The notes beneath the pieces were generated by a model. The model saw nothing but the letters and a program-made list of their open reading frames with translations, ran no database searches and was not told the origin of the DNA. Of a stretch of DNA of 38,053 nucleotides, positions 24,551 through 32,840 are shown one piece after another. Position 1 is the stretch's first letter; each line of letters starts with the position of its first letter. Source of the stretch: an uncultured Bacilli bacterium (GTDB lineage: Bacteria > Bacillota_I > Bacilli_A > RF39 > UBA660); contig CALVXM010000011.1 of the NCBI GenBank assembly GCA_944371305.1, positions 1 to 38,053 of the forward strand, given 5' to 3'. A program made the translations under genes and the position numbers.

Positions 24551-25597
24551 TTAGCTCATATTTTCAGAAATTTTGAAATCTTTTCCCTCTGGTTGAATTT
24601 GAATATAGGTATTTCCATCGTTTACTCGTATTTCCTGACCATTTAAAAACTTATAGACAGTCTTATTAGCTGGTGCATCCTTTTCCCATGTAATTGGAAC
24701 AGCGTAACCATTAGATATTAAATAACCATCACCAGACCCAATATTATCAATTTCTTGACGACCATAATCATCCATACTATAATTTCTTACCTGATAAGTT
24801 ATAATATTTTTAGCGGTAAAAGTCTCTCCAGTTACGTAATCTTTACGTTCTACATCATTACTATATTTTTTATATACTTTAGCAGTACTATCATAAACGA
24901 ATTTATTAGTTTGATAACTAGAATATTCAATCAAAACTTCATCAGCTTTCAATGCCCCTTCCATATCGGAAAAATCTAATTGATCAATACTATAATTCAA
25001 CAACGGTTCTTCTTCTGATGTTGCACGATACTCTTTTTTAGCAATAGTCTCTTTTAATTTTTCCATACTAGTATAAACCGTATGTTCAGTAGCAACACCT
25101 AAAGATTTATCGCGCCAAAACGGATTATCATCAACCATACCATTAACATTATTAATTCCTAAATTATATATATCAGATTCAGCTTGTGGACTCCAACCAA
25201 AATGTGTATAAACAGCATCATTTTCTTGTGCATAATCTAAAAAATAATGTCTAGAACTTCGAACAGTACCAATTCTTTCGGTATCAGCATCTTTAAAAAC
25301 TGCAAGCATTCTTGTTATACCACCTTCAACCACGATTTCATAAACCAAATAAGCATCATTTAATCCAGTCTGTAAAGGTTGCGCTACTTTATGATTGTTA
25401 ATCATAATAGCAATTGGACGGCTATTAGATTCCAAATCTAAAACTTGTAATTTTTTCTCTTCTACTTTAGTATCATTTCCATTATTATTAGGAACATTGT
25501 CTTCTTTTTTATTAAAAAATATAAAATAAATAATTACTCCTATAATTACACACACTAATAAAAATGCAAAAATAATCCGACCCCATCTTAACTTCAT
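24551..25597 (-). CDS. DUF3048 (YerB-like) exported protein, about 348 aa
   Basis: An N-terminal membrane anchor (about residues 7-27) and a low-complexity spacer are followed by the DUF3048 domain, with RPIAIMINNHKVAQP, VYEIVVEGGITRMLAVF, RIGTVRSSRHYFLDYA and VYTHFGWSPQAESDI in the family's order. The C-terminal part (IGSGDGYLISNGYAVPITW and INGQEIRV-like strands) is the usual second half. The role is unknown, probably at the cell surface. No lipobox is seen, unlike B. subtilis YerB. Of two near ATGs, the one at 25597 has the better spacing from GAAGGAGT. It starts only 23 bases after tRNA-Thr(CGT) and probably shares its transcript. Confidence 0.88.
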   Translation of the reverse strand: MKLRWGRIIFAFLLVCVIIGVIIYFIFFNKKEDNVPNNNGNDTKVEEKKLQVLDLESNSRPIAIMINNHKVAQPLQTGLNDAYLVYEIVVEGGITRMLAVFKDADTERIGTVRSSRHYFLDYAQENDAVYTHFGWSPQAESDIYNLGINNVNGMVDDNPFWRDKSLGVATEHTVYTSMEKLKETIAKKEYRATSEEEPLLNYSIDQLDFSDMEGALKADEVLIEYSSYQTNKFVYDSTAKVYKKYSNDVERKDYVTGETFTAKNIITYQVRNYSMDDYGRQEIDNIGSGDGYLISNGYAVPITWEKDAPANKTVYKFLNGQEIRVNDGNTYIQIQPEGKDFKISENMS

Positions 25598-25620
25598 AAT
25601 CATACTCCTTCATAAAAAAA

Positions 25621-25696
25621 TGGTGCTGGAAATAGGATTCGAACCTACGACCTACGCGTTACGAATGCGTTGCTCTACCAACTAAGCTATTCCAGC
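25621..25696 (-). tRNA. tRNA-Thr (anticodon CGT)
   Basis: Acceptor GCTGGAA/TTCCAGC, an anticodon arm with loop TTCGTAA, a T arm containing GGTTCGAATCC, discriminator A, and encoded CCA. One pair next to the anticodon loop is A-C. It lies directly upstream of the DUF3048 gene. Confidence 0.93.
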
Positions 25697-25706
25697 AGCT
25701 AAGTTA

Positions 25707-25735
25707 ATTATATCATAATATTTAAAAACTACCAA
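25707..25735 (-). promoter_or_regulatory. Promoter of tRNA-Thr(CGT) and probably DUF3048
   Basis: Minus strand TTGGTA (25730-25735), 17-base spacer, TATAAT (25707-25712), ending 10 bases before the tRNA 5' end. No other promoter separates the tRNA from the downstream gene. Confidence 0.55.
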
Positions 25736-25762
25736 GAGAAAATAAATAACAATGTAAAGTAA

Positions 25763-25788
25763 AAAAACATATATTTCTATATGTTTTT
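25763..25788 (-). terminator. Terminator overlapping the stop of the DUF1700 gene
   Basis: AAAAACATATA pairs with TATATGTTTTT around a four-base loop, with more T's following on the minus strand. The stop codon (25787-25789) enters the stem. Confidence 0.8.
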
Positions 25789-27133
25789 AAAAATTATCGA
25801 TATCAATAATATTTATTGTTTTTTTATTACCATAAATTTTATAGTTAAATTCCTGTAATTTTTCATAATTCATAAACTTATCATCTTTTAAATTAGCAAT
25901 AATTTCATCATATAAATTCCAACCATTTTGCACCTCATAAATTGGAAAAATTTCAATTTTATTTTGATTAGACCATGTTTCAATATTTGCATAATCATCA
26001 TAATAATAAACTACAACTGAAATTTGTCCATCAGTCATTTTTTCATCAAAAACAACTTCATAATTGCCTCTTAATTTTAAAATCGTACTCTTGTCAACAC
26101 TAAAATTAAGTGTTTTAATATCATATTCATCTAAAGTTACTAACTCGATATTTTTAAAAGTATCAAAAGTGACAAAAGTACCAATTGCTAATAAGATAAT
26201 GCCGATAAAAAATGGATAAATAACAGTTTTTTTATTAGTAAAAATATTTTTCAAGACACAAAACACAAACGAAAATAAAATAGTTAAACTAATTAAAATT
26301 AATAATATACCCCATAGATTAATACCAATTATTAAATAATAAATAACTGCTACTATCGCAAAAATTAAACCAACAATTATAAAAACAATAGGGAAAAGAA
26401 AAAATAGAAAAATAAATATTTTAATGATAGTTTTGATAATAGAAACTAAATATGATTTATTATTTACTTCTTTTTTTTTACTTTTTTCTTCTGTTATAGA
26501 TTCAGTTTTAATCTCTTCTTTAGTTGATTTTTTACTTGTTTTTTTTGATTTTGATTTTTCTTCTTTAGTATTTTTAATGTTATCTTTAAACAAAGCAAAA
26601 CCGATCAAAATACAAACAACAAAATATAATATCCAAACTAATAGGCCCCAAACTACATTTAAAACAACATCTAAAGGAAAAAACGCGATATCAAATATGG
26701 CATGTCCCAATCCTAATAATCCCCAAAATGGCAATCCTAAAACAGCACATATAATTAGTAAAATTATTATTTTAATAATCATTTCACAAATAAATTCTAA
26801 AGTGATATTATCTTTTTGCTTAATATCATTAATCAAATTACTAGCAAAATTTGATAACTTTTTAGCACTTTTATCGATAAATTTTTCCAAATTATGTAAA
26901 GTATCAGAATCATCTTCGATAATATTTTTAGGATTGATTTTATAAGCTTTTAAAATCTCTTTACTTAATTCATCAACATCACCAAAATCTTTAATAGCTT
27001 CCTCTTCCGTTTTACCATTTTTAATCTTCTCATCAATATTATCACTATATTCTTCAATAATATCATTTACTTCATTTTCTTCTAAAATACTTAAATTTTT
27101 CTTTAATTTTTTTATAAATGATTTTTTATTCAC
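25787..27133 (-). CDS. DUF1700 (HAAS-type) membrane protein, 448 aa
   Basis: The N-terminal HAAS/DUF1700 helical domain (1-65: FIKKLKKNLSIL, IIEEYSDNIDEKIKNGKTEE, AIKDFGDVDELSKEIL) is followed by at least six membrane helices in two blocks (about 112-185 and 232-320), separated by a Lys/Ser-rich charged loop (about 187-220). A C-terminal external domain (about 330-448) completes it. PadR-DUF1700 pairs are a standard regulatory cassette of envelope stress or antimicrobial response in Firmicutes. Here the padR gene lies upstream and overlaps by eight bases. The role of the membrane protein itself is unknown. Confidence 0.85.
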   Translation of the reverse strand: MNKKSFIKKLKKNLSILEENEVNDIIEEYSDNIDEKIKNGKTEEEAIKDFGDVDELSKEILKAYKINPKNIIEDDSDTLHNLEKFIDKSAKKLSNFASNLINDIKQKDNITLEFICEMIIKIIILLIICAVLGLPFWGLLGLGHAIFDIAFFPLDVVLNVVWGLLVWILYFVVCILIGFALFKDNIKNTKEEKSKSKKTSKKSTKEEIKTESITEEKSKKKEVNNKSYLVSIIKTIIKIFIFLFFLFPIVFIIVGLIFAIVAVIYYLIIGINLWGILLILISLTILFSFVFCVLKNIFTNKKTVIYPFFIGIILLAIGTFVTFDTFKNIELVTLDEYDIKTLNFSVDKSTILKLRGNYEVVFDEKMTDGQISVVVYYYDDYANIETWSNQNKIEIFPIYEVQNGWNLYDEIIANLKDDKFMNYEKLQEFNYKIYGNKKTINIIDIDNF

Positions 27134-27449
27134 CTTTCATACACTCCTTCATAAATTTATTAACACTAGTTACAAAATCATTCCAATTCTTTTTTAATTC
27201 TTTGACTCTCTGTTTACCTAAAACTGTTATTTTATAATACTTTCTAGCTGGTCCTTCAGTTGAGTCTACCAAATAAGTTTCAAAATATTTATCATTTGTC
27301 AATCTTTTTAATAATGGATAAATGGTTCCATCATTCACATCGACAAATTTAGAAACTTCTAAAACTAATTCATAACCATACATATCTTTTTTACTGACAG
27401 CTAACAAAACAACTAATTCCAGGACTCCTTTCTTAAATTGGGTATTCAT
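27126..27449 (-). CDS. PadR-family transcriptional regulator, 107 aa
   Basis: A small winged-helix regulator. The PadR signature is clear: KGVLELVVLLAVSKKDMYGYEL (without its last residues in the family's usual form), then DGTIYPLLKRL and a wing with ARKYYKITVLGKQRV. The C-terminal helix (about 90-107) should mediate dimers. It sits first in the operon with the DUF1700 gene, behind a near-perfect promoter. A palindrome at 27512-27534 may be its operator, as PadR proteins usually repress their own operon. GAGGTGG precedes the ATG. Confidence 0.9.
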   Translation of the reverse strand: MNTQFKKGVLELVVLLAVSKKDMYGYELVLEVSKFVDVNDGTIYPLLKRLTNDKYFETYLVDSTEGPARKYYKITVLGKQRVKELKKNWNDFVTSVNKFMKECMKGE

Positions 27450-27466
27450 AAACCACCTCTGCTATA

Positions 27467-27495
27467 ATTATATACCTACTACCTTGCATTGTCAA
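27467..27495 (-). promoter_or_regulatory. Consensus sigma-A promoter of padR-DUF1700
   Basis: Minus strand TTGACA (27490-27495), exactly 17 bases, TATAAT (27467-27472). This is the best promoter in the window, so strong repression is to be expected when the operon is off. Confidence 0.85.
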
Positions 27496-27511
27496 GTACT
27501 AAATATTTAAA

Positions 27512-27534
27512 AATAGTATATTGACTATACTATT
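27512..27534. promoter_or_regulatory. Palindrome upstream of padR: operator or tRNA-Leu terminator
   Basis: AATAGTATA, five bases, TATACTATT: a perfect 9-bp inverted repeat 16 bases upstream of the padR -35. It could be a PadR operator. It also lies about 65 bases past tRNA-Leu and is followed by TTTAAAT on the minus strand, so it may be that tRNA's terminator, although an all-A/T stem is weak. Confidence 0.4.
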
Positions 27535-27599
27535 TTATTTCTTGAATAACATCCAAAACTGACTGCTTTTAGCAATTTATTACTTTAAAACTCTAAATT

Positions 27600-27685
27600 T
27601 GGTGCACGAGAAGGGACTTGAACCCTCACGAGTATATCTCACAAGCCCCTCAAGCCTGCGTGTCTACCATTTTCACCACTCGTGC
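27600..27685 (-). tRNA. tRNA-Leu (anticodon GAG)
   Basis: A class II tRNA of 86 bases including CCA: acceptor GCACGAG/CTCGTGC, anticodon stem CAGGC/GCTTG with loop TTGAGGG, a long variable arm, and a T arm with GGTTCAAGTCC. It sits between the ABC exporter terminator and the padR promoter. Confidence 0.93.
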
Positions 27686-27690
27686 AGATA

Positions 27691-27715
27691 AAAAACTAGA
27701 TAAATTCTAGTTTTT
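27691..27715 (-). terminator. Terminator overlapping the stop of the ABC permease gene
   Basis: AAAAACTAGA pairs with TCTAGTTTTT. The TAG stop (27707-27709) is part of the stem. tRNA-Leu starts six bases beyond. Confidence 0.8.
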
Positions 27716-29035
27716 GCTTTTTAAAGCTTTAAACATTTTTTTCCATAATCCATTTGAAGAATAGTTTAAAATTCCAACCTTATAAACTTTTAAGCCATAT
27801 TTAATTAAAGCAAAAATAGTTATTGCCATTAAAACAATTGAAATAAGTACATCAATAACTGTAAATTCACCCATGACTAATAATGAAGGGCTTAAAATAG
27901 CGGAAATAAATGGAACATAACCTAAAATATTTATAATGATAGATCCTTCAAATGCACCAGCCATCATAGCTAAGTAATAATCTAATAAAACGATTAAGAT
28001 GATAGGTGTTTGTAGTTGTTGGAAATCTTCCGTATTCGTAGTTACACTAGCTAAAATTCCTGCCACTAAAGAATAACCAATAAAAGTTAAAATCATCAAA
28101 ATCAACACAAGAGGAATAATATATTTAAGTGAATCAATAAAACTTGGCGTAAATAAACCACCCAACATTCCTGTCAATTGACCAATTATATTCCCTACTC
28201 CAGCACTATCTCCAAAGAAGCCTCTAGATATCAAACCTAAAACAGCATATAAAATTAATAAACCACCTTGGATTAAAATAAAGAGATTACCTGCTATACA
28301 TTTACTAAAAAAATGAACTTTAGGGGAAACATTAGAAATAATTATTTCCATACCTCGAGTTGTTTTTTCATCATTTATTTCAGCACCAATCATTTGAACT
28401 AAGAAAATAACTAAAATAAAAAATGGTAAAATAAAGATTGGGAAGACAGTTGACATAATAATGGACATATTTTCATCAGCGGAATCTTTACTTTCATCTA
28501 AAACAGTTCGATTAATTACTACGCCACTATTTATAGCTAACATTTCTTCTTCACTAATATCAAATTTAGTCATGGCTAAAGCAACTTTAACACTATTAAC
28601 AGCACTATTAATAGTAGCCATATCCATACTATCGACAAAATTATTACTAATCATTTCAACATTAACGATGTTTTCCTCATCTAAATCAAAAACTAAAATT
28701 AATGAATCCTTTTCTTTTTCATCAGTCTTAATTATTTCAGTAATTTCATCTTTAGTTTTATCACTATTAATTAATTCATACTTATCTTCTTCTTCTGTTA
28801 AATTAAAACTAGCTAAAGTAGCATTTTTAAAAATATCAAAAGAGGTTTTTGTATTATCGACGACATATATTTTAGTTGTTTGATTAAAATCGCCGCCAAA
28901 GAAATTAATAATGTAATCAATATTAGCTAAACCAACTATTACTAAAGCAATACATATATTAGCAATATAGAACCATTTCGTTTTAATTTTTCTTTTTAAA
29001 CTAACACCAATTAAAAACTTCAATTTATTTTTCAT
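27707..29035 (-). CDS. ABC exporter permease (NatB-like), about 442 aa
   Basis: An ABC-2 type permease with one N-terminal membrane helix (about 20-40), a large extracytoplasmic loop (about 45-185), and five more helices from about residue 190 (IMSTVFPIFILPFFILVIFL) to 425. This is the layout of NatB and related sodium or drug exporters. It overlaps the ATPase gene. The ATG at 29035 (MKNKLK) is preferred over a GTG three codons earlier. With the ATPase it forms a complete two-gene exporter. Cargo (Na+, peptide or drug) cannot be told from sequence. Confidence 0.82.
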   Translation of the reverse strand: MKNKLKFLIGVSLKRKIKTKWFYIANICIALVIVGLANIDYIINFFGGDFNQTTKIYVVDNTKTSFDIFKNATLASFNLTEEEDKYELINSDKTKDEITEIIKTDEKEKDSLILVFDLDEENIVNVEMISNNFVDSMDMATINSAVNSVKVALAMTKFDISEEEMLAINSGVVINRTVLDESKDSADENMSIIMSTVFPIFILPFFILVIFLVQMIGAEINDEKTTRGMEIIISNVSPKVHFFSKCIAGNLFILIQGGLLILYAVLGLISRGFFGDSAGVGNIIGQLTGMLGGLFTPSFIDSLKYIIPLVLILMILTFIGYSLVAGILASVTTNTEDFQQLQTPIILIVLLDYYLAMMAGAFEGSIIINILGYVPFISAILSPSLLVMGEFTVIDVLISIVLMAITIFALIKYGLKVYKVGILNYSSNGLWKKMFKALKSKN

Positions 29036-29924
29036 ATGATTCACCCACTTTTGCTACAAATATTTCATTTAAACTTGGTTCTTCAACAGAAAATTTAGTT
29101 ATATTGTTACACTTACTAACATATTTAAAAACATCTTCAACAATATCCTCACTTTCAATTTTAACTTCATATTCATCAGCTTTATTAATGACTGATACAA
29201 CTCCTTTGATTTTTTTAATCTTATCAGGTTCAATTTCACCTTTTATTAAAATATTTTTTTTGCGATATTGTTGCTTTATTTTCTTTAATTCTCCAGCCAA
29301 AACCGACTTACCATTCATCAAAACAACTAACTTTTTACAAAATAATTCAACATGTTCCATACGGTGAGATGAAAAAATTATCATACTGCCAGCTTTAGAC
29401 ATCTCGACAATTTCTTTTTTAAATAATTCGACATTAAATGGATCTAAACCACTAAATGGTTCGTCTAAAATAAGCAATTTAGGATTATTAATAATAGCTG
29501 TTATGAATTGTACTTTTTGTTGATTACCTTTTGATAATTCTTTTATCTTTTTATCTAAATATTCTGGTATTTCAAATTTTTCTAGCAATTCTTTTAATCT
29601 TTTAATTATTTGTTCTTCCTTCATCCCTTTTAAAACACCATAATAAATAGCTTGTTCTTTAACTGTCAATTTAGTAAGTAAACTTCTTTCTTCAGTTAGA
29701 AAACCAATTTTATCAGTAACGCTATAATCTATCTTTTTGCCATCTAAAGTAATACTACCTTCAGTCATGTCAAGTAAGCCCATAATCATTCTAAATGTCG
29801 TTGTCTTACCAGCTCCGTTAACACCTAATAGACCAAATATTTCACCAGGTTTAACTTCGAATGATAAGTTATCGACAGCTTTAAAATCACCATAATATTT
29901 TGTAACATTCTCTACTTTTAGCAT
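29025..29924 (-). CDS. ABC transporter ATP-binding protein (NatA-like)
   Basis: A 299-aa ATPase subunit with Walker A GVNGAGKTT (about 34-42), the ABC signature here written LSKGNQQK (about 134-141), Walker B LLILDEPFSGLDP (about 151-163) and the switch His in FSSHRMEH. The C-terminal 80 residues are the extra domain found in NatA/EcsA-type exporters. It overlaps the permease gene by 11 bases and starts directly after the stop of the 110-aa unknown, so it shares the rseP transcript. Confidence 0.92.
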   Translation of the reverse strand: MLKVENVTKYYGDFKAVDNLSFEVKPGEIFGLLGVNGAGKTTTFRMIMGLLDMTEGSITLDGKKIDYSVTDKIGFLTEERSLLTKLTVKEQAIYYGVLKGMKEEQIIKRLKELLEKFEIPEYLDKKIKELSKGNQQKVQFITAIINNPKLLILDEPFSGLDPFNVELFKKEIVEMSKAGSMIIFSSHRMEHVELFCKKLVVLMNGKSVLAGELKKIKQQYRKKNILIKGEIEPDKIKKIKGVVSVINKADEYEVKIESEDIVEDVFKYVSKCNNITKFSVEEPSLNEIFVAKVGESYEK

Positions 29925-30257
29925 TTATAACCACCTCGAATTTTTTATTTTTTTTAATTTTTCAATTTCGTATTCTTTATATACTTTGATTAATTTTCTA
30001 ATAACTTTGTCATAACTATCAAATATCTCATTATTCGATAGTTCAAAATAACTTTGAGTATATTTATAAAAATCTTCTTTTTCTGTATAAAGCCCCATAA
30101 TCATATCTATTTTTAATTTACTTTTTTCACTTTTTATATTAAATATATACTCCTGATAACAATTGATGAGAAATTTAGAAATAATATCGTTTTCTAAGTA
30201 TAAGAAATTAACGATTTTATCATAATGCGGACAACTATTAACGCTAATTAAATTCAT
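29925..30257 (-). CDS. Hypothetical protein, 110 aa
   Basis: Not recognised. It is a mostly helical, Lys/Tyr-rich small protein with no signal or membrane helix. It is tightly packed: four-base overlap (ATGA) with rseP upstream and no gap before the ABC ATPase gene, so it is surely translated as part of the cdsA-rseP-ABC unit. It may be an accessory of the exporter or of the protease, but nothing in the sequence shows which. Confidence 0.6.
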   Translation of the reverse strand: MNLISVNSCPHYDKIVNFLYLENDIISKFLINCYQEYIFNIKSEKSKLKIDMIMGLYTEKEDFYKYTQSYFELSNNEIFDSYDKVIRKLIKVYKEYEIEKLKKIKNSRWL

Positions 30258-31294
30258 TTAATGATAAACCTTACTATATCATTATAAGTAACTGCAATCA
30301 TAAGTCCCATCAATAATATAAGACCAATAGCATGAATCGTATTTTCCACACTTGGTTTAACTGGTTTCCTGCGAATTTTTTCAATTATTAAAAATAGAAT
30401 TCTGCCACCATCAAAAGCTGGAATTGGTAACAAGTTAATAAAACCGACATTTAAACTTAAATAACCTGTCAAATAAACAATATTTAAAAATCCCGCCTTC
30501 GCACTTTCGCCTACGATATTATAAATACCCACTGGTCCCGATAAATTAGATAAACTAAGTTTACCAGTAAATAAATAACCAATTATAATAAACATTTGTT
30601 CAATTAAACTAGCGAATTTAGTAAAAGCATACTTAATGGCTTCAAAAAAACCTTTTTCAATCGTATTATCTAGAGAAAAACCATACTGATAACTAACATT
30701 TTCACCATCTTCAATTTTTAGTGGTTCAATTTTAATAGTTTCAATTTGATCAGATCTTAAAACCTCAACTTCTAAAATACTACCATAATTAACTTGATAT
30801 TCAATCATTAATCGATCGATACTATTAACTTCAACACCATTGATTTTTTTAATAACATCTCCTGTTTTTAATCCTGCTATATAACTTGGACTATCAATAG
30901 CAACATTAGAAACAATTGGTTTATTATTTGGATTTCCATTTATTAATCCAATAATAAAGAAAATAACAATAGCAAAAATAAAATTAAACATCACGCCAGC
31001 AACAATAGTCAAAAATCGTTGCAACCAAGTTTTAGATTGAAGCATTTTTTCTTTTGGTACCTTTTCATCAATATCTAAAGCTTCCCCTGCCATAGAACAA
31101 AAACCACCAATTGGAAACAATCTGATTCCGTATTCAGTTTCATCATTTTTTCGTTTAAATTTAAATATTCTAGGACCCATTCCAATACAAAATTCATAAA
31201 CGTAAATACCCGCTTTTTTAGCGAAAATAAAGTGCCCAAGTTCATGAATAAAGATGGTAATACTTAAAACTAATATGAAATATATAAGTGTCAT
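30254..31294 (-). CDS. rseP: RseP-type site-2 intramembrane metalloprotease
   Basis: A zinc protease that cuts membrane-embedded substrates such as anti-sigma factors and leftover signal peptides. The active-site HELGH is in the first helix (His17, Glu18, His21). A PDZ domain follows (about 118-195, with SPSYIAGLKTGDVIKKINGV), and the last helices carry NLLPIPAFDGGR, which provides the third zinc ligand. Length (346 aa) is normal. Position directly after cdsA is the conserved Firmicute arrangement. It is a candidate to finish cleavage of the RsgI-like protein encoded at 11314-12678 (inference). AAAGGATG precedes the ATG. Confidence 0.93.
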   Translation of the reverse strand: MTLIYFILVLSITIFIHELGHFIFAKKAGIYVYEFCIGMGPRIFKFKRKNDETEYGIRLFPIGGFCSMAGEALDIDEKVPKEKMLQSKTWLQRFLTIVAGVMFNFIFAIVIFFIIGLINGNPNNKPIVSNVAIDSPSYIAGLKTGDVIKKINGVEVNSIDRLMIEYQVNYGSILEVEVLRSDQIETIKIEPLKIEDGENVSYQYGFSLDNTIEKGFFEAIKYAFTKFASLIEQMFIIIGYLFTGKLSLSNLSGPVGIYNIVGESAKAGFLNIVYLTGYLSLNVGFINLLPIPAFDGGRILFLIIEKIRRKPVKPSVENTIHAIGLILLMGLMIAVTYNDIVRFIIK

Positions 31295-31308
31295 TTAATC
31301 ATCCTTTG

Positions 31309-32094
31309 CTATAAGAAATTAATAAAATATATGAGCGCTAGAGCGACAAAAAGCGCACTATCTAGTCGATCTAAAACTCCGCCATGACCAGGCATCAAAT
31401 TAGAAAAATCTTTAATATTATTTTGTCTTTTAATTAGTGAGAAAAACAAATCGCCAATCTGTCCGATAATCGATAAAAATAAAGTAATAAACACAAGCAA
31501 GAAAACATTGATACTTTGGTTAATAACAATTAAATAAAATAAAACGCTAATCAAAGTTCCAAAAAAGGCACCTCCTAAACAACCTTCCCAAGATTTATTA
31601 GGCGATATCTCATTTATTTTATGTTTTCCAAATAAAGTTCCTGTCGAATGAGCAAAAGTATCTGTCATCGTTGTAATTAAAAGAAAATAAATAAAATACA
31701 TTAAACTCATATTTCTAATAATAATTAAAGTCGAAAAACCAACACCTAAAAATAAAGTAACTCCTATTAAATAAAAACATTTATCAACTTTAAAATTACT
31801 TTTATGCTTAAACAAAAATAAAATACCAAATATTAATAAAACAATCCCAACAACTTTAAAATCTAAAACAGCTGTAATATCATTTTGCACAATACTAGAA
31901 CCAACTAAAAATAAAAAACAAATATAACTTACTAATCTAATCCAATAATCATCTTTAATAATTAAATCCAATATTTCTTTATAAGCGATTAAAGATACTA
32001 CCAAAGCTAAAAGATAAAAAGGAATTCCGCCAAAATATATTAGGGGAAGTGTTATTATTAAAGCTATGATTGCACTAATTATTCTTTTTTTCAT
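31309..32094 (-). CDS. cdsA: Phosphatidate cytidylyltransferase
   Basis: Makes CDP-diacylglycerol from phosphatidic acid and CTP at the membrane, the branch point of phospholipid synthesis. Multiple membrane helices are present, with the CdsA signature near the C-terminus (GQIGDLFFSLIKRQ then FSNLMPGHGGVLDRLDS). The frame opens five codons earlier at a TTG, but GGAGGA lies inside those codons, so the ATG at 32094 (MKKRIISA) is the start. rseP follows after 14 bases. The uppS gene that often precedes cdsA is not here. Confidence 0.93.
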   Translation of the reverse strand: MKKRIISAIIALIITLPLIYFGGIPFYLLALVVSLIAYKEILDLIIKDDYWIRLVSYICFLFLVGSSIVQNDITAVLDFKVVGIVLLIFGILFLFKHKSNFKVDKCFYLIGVTLFLGVGFSTLIIIRNMSLMYFIYFLLITTMTDTFAHSTGTLFGKHKINEISPNKSWEGCLGGAFFGTLISVLFYLIVINQSINVFLLVFITLFLSIIGQIGDLFFSLIKRQNNIKDFSNLMPGHGGVLDRLDSALFVALALIYFINFL

Positions 32095-32213
32095 TTTTGA
32101 TTCCTCCAAATTCTTATCACACTCTATTTAATATTATAATATAAATGATAATTTAATACAAGAAAAAAGAAGATAAATTCTTCTAACACTTTTAAATTTA
32201 CATTTATTCATCA

Positions 32214-32238
32214 AAAAACCAAATTAATTTTGGTTTTT
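32214..32238 (-). terminator. Terminator overlapping the stop of khpA
   Basis: AAAAACCAAA pairs with TTTGGTTTTT around a five-base loop, followed by further T's on the minus strand. The stop codon begins at 32237, at the foot of the stem. Confidence 0.8.
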
Positions 32239-32482
32239 AAAACGAATCAATATTAATTTTTACTTTTTTAAGTCCATTTGCATATGATGAAGCTTGCACT
32301 ATTGTCCTAATTGCATTAGCAATTACACCTTTTTTACCGATGACACTACCAATTACACTTTCATCAACTAAAACTTCAATAGTAATAAATTCTTCATCAT
32401 CTTCAAATTGTTTAACTGATACCATATCAGGATCAGTTACAACACTTTTAACTAAAAATTCAGTAAGTCCAACTAAATTCAT
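32237..32482 (-). CDS. khpA: KH-domain RNA-binding protein KhpA
   Basis: An 81-aa single KH domain with the GxxG loop in IGSVIGKKGVIANAIRTIV (about 47-65). KhpA binds RNA, usually as a partner of KhpB, and affects cell division and elongation in Firmicutes. The gene follows rpsP by two bases, the conserved order in this phylum. The neighbouring ffh, rimM and trmD genes often found here are absent. Confidence 0.92.
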   Translation of the reverse strand: MNLVGLTEFLVKSVVTDPDMVSVKQFEDDEEFITIEVLVDESVIGSVIGKKGVIANAIRTIVQASSYANGLKKVKINIDSF

Positions 32483-32484
32483 AA

Positions 32485-32763
32485 TTACTTATCCTTTGCA
32501 ATTTTTGATTCGTGAAACTTTTGCATAATACCTTGTTGTTTAAATAAATTTCTAACAGTATCCGTAGGAATAGCGCCATTATTTAACCATTTTAATGCAA
32601 GTTCTTCATTAATTTTAACTTCAGCTGGTTCCATGATTGGATTATATGTTCCTACAACTTCAATAAATTTACCATCTCTTGGGCTTCTTGAATCAGCAGC
32701 TACAACACGATAAAATGGTCTTTTTTTAGCTCCCATTCTTTTTAATCTTAATTTAACAGCCAT
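32485..32763 (-). CDS. rpsP: 30S ribosomal protein S16
   Basis: A 92-aa protein matching S16 from the first residue ([20 protein letters not shown], then [19 protein letters not shown]). S16 is a primary-stage 30S assembly protein. AGGAGTG precedes the ATG. It is cotranscribed with khpA and separated from the upstream cotE gene by a strong terminator. Full length and unremarkable. Confidence 0.98.
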   Translation of the reverse strand: MAVKLRLKRMGAKKRPFYRVVAADSRSPRDGKFIEVVGTYNPIMEPAEVKINEELALKWLNNGAIPTDTVRNLFKQQGIMQKFHESKIAKDK

Positions 32764-32810
32764 TAATTAATCACTCCTTTTCTTCTGATTCATTATAACA
32801 TACAAAATAA

Positions 32811-32840
32811 AAAGTGTCAACTATTTTTGGTTGACACTTT
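32811..32840 (-). terminator. Terminator overlapping the stop of cotE
   Basis: An 11-bp perfect stem, AAAGTGTCAAC with GTTGACACTTT, followed by TTATTTTG on the minus strand. The stop codon (32839-32841) is in the first arm. Confidence 0.85.
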
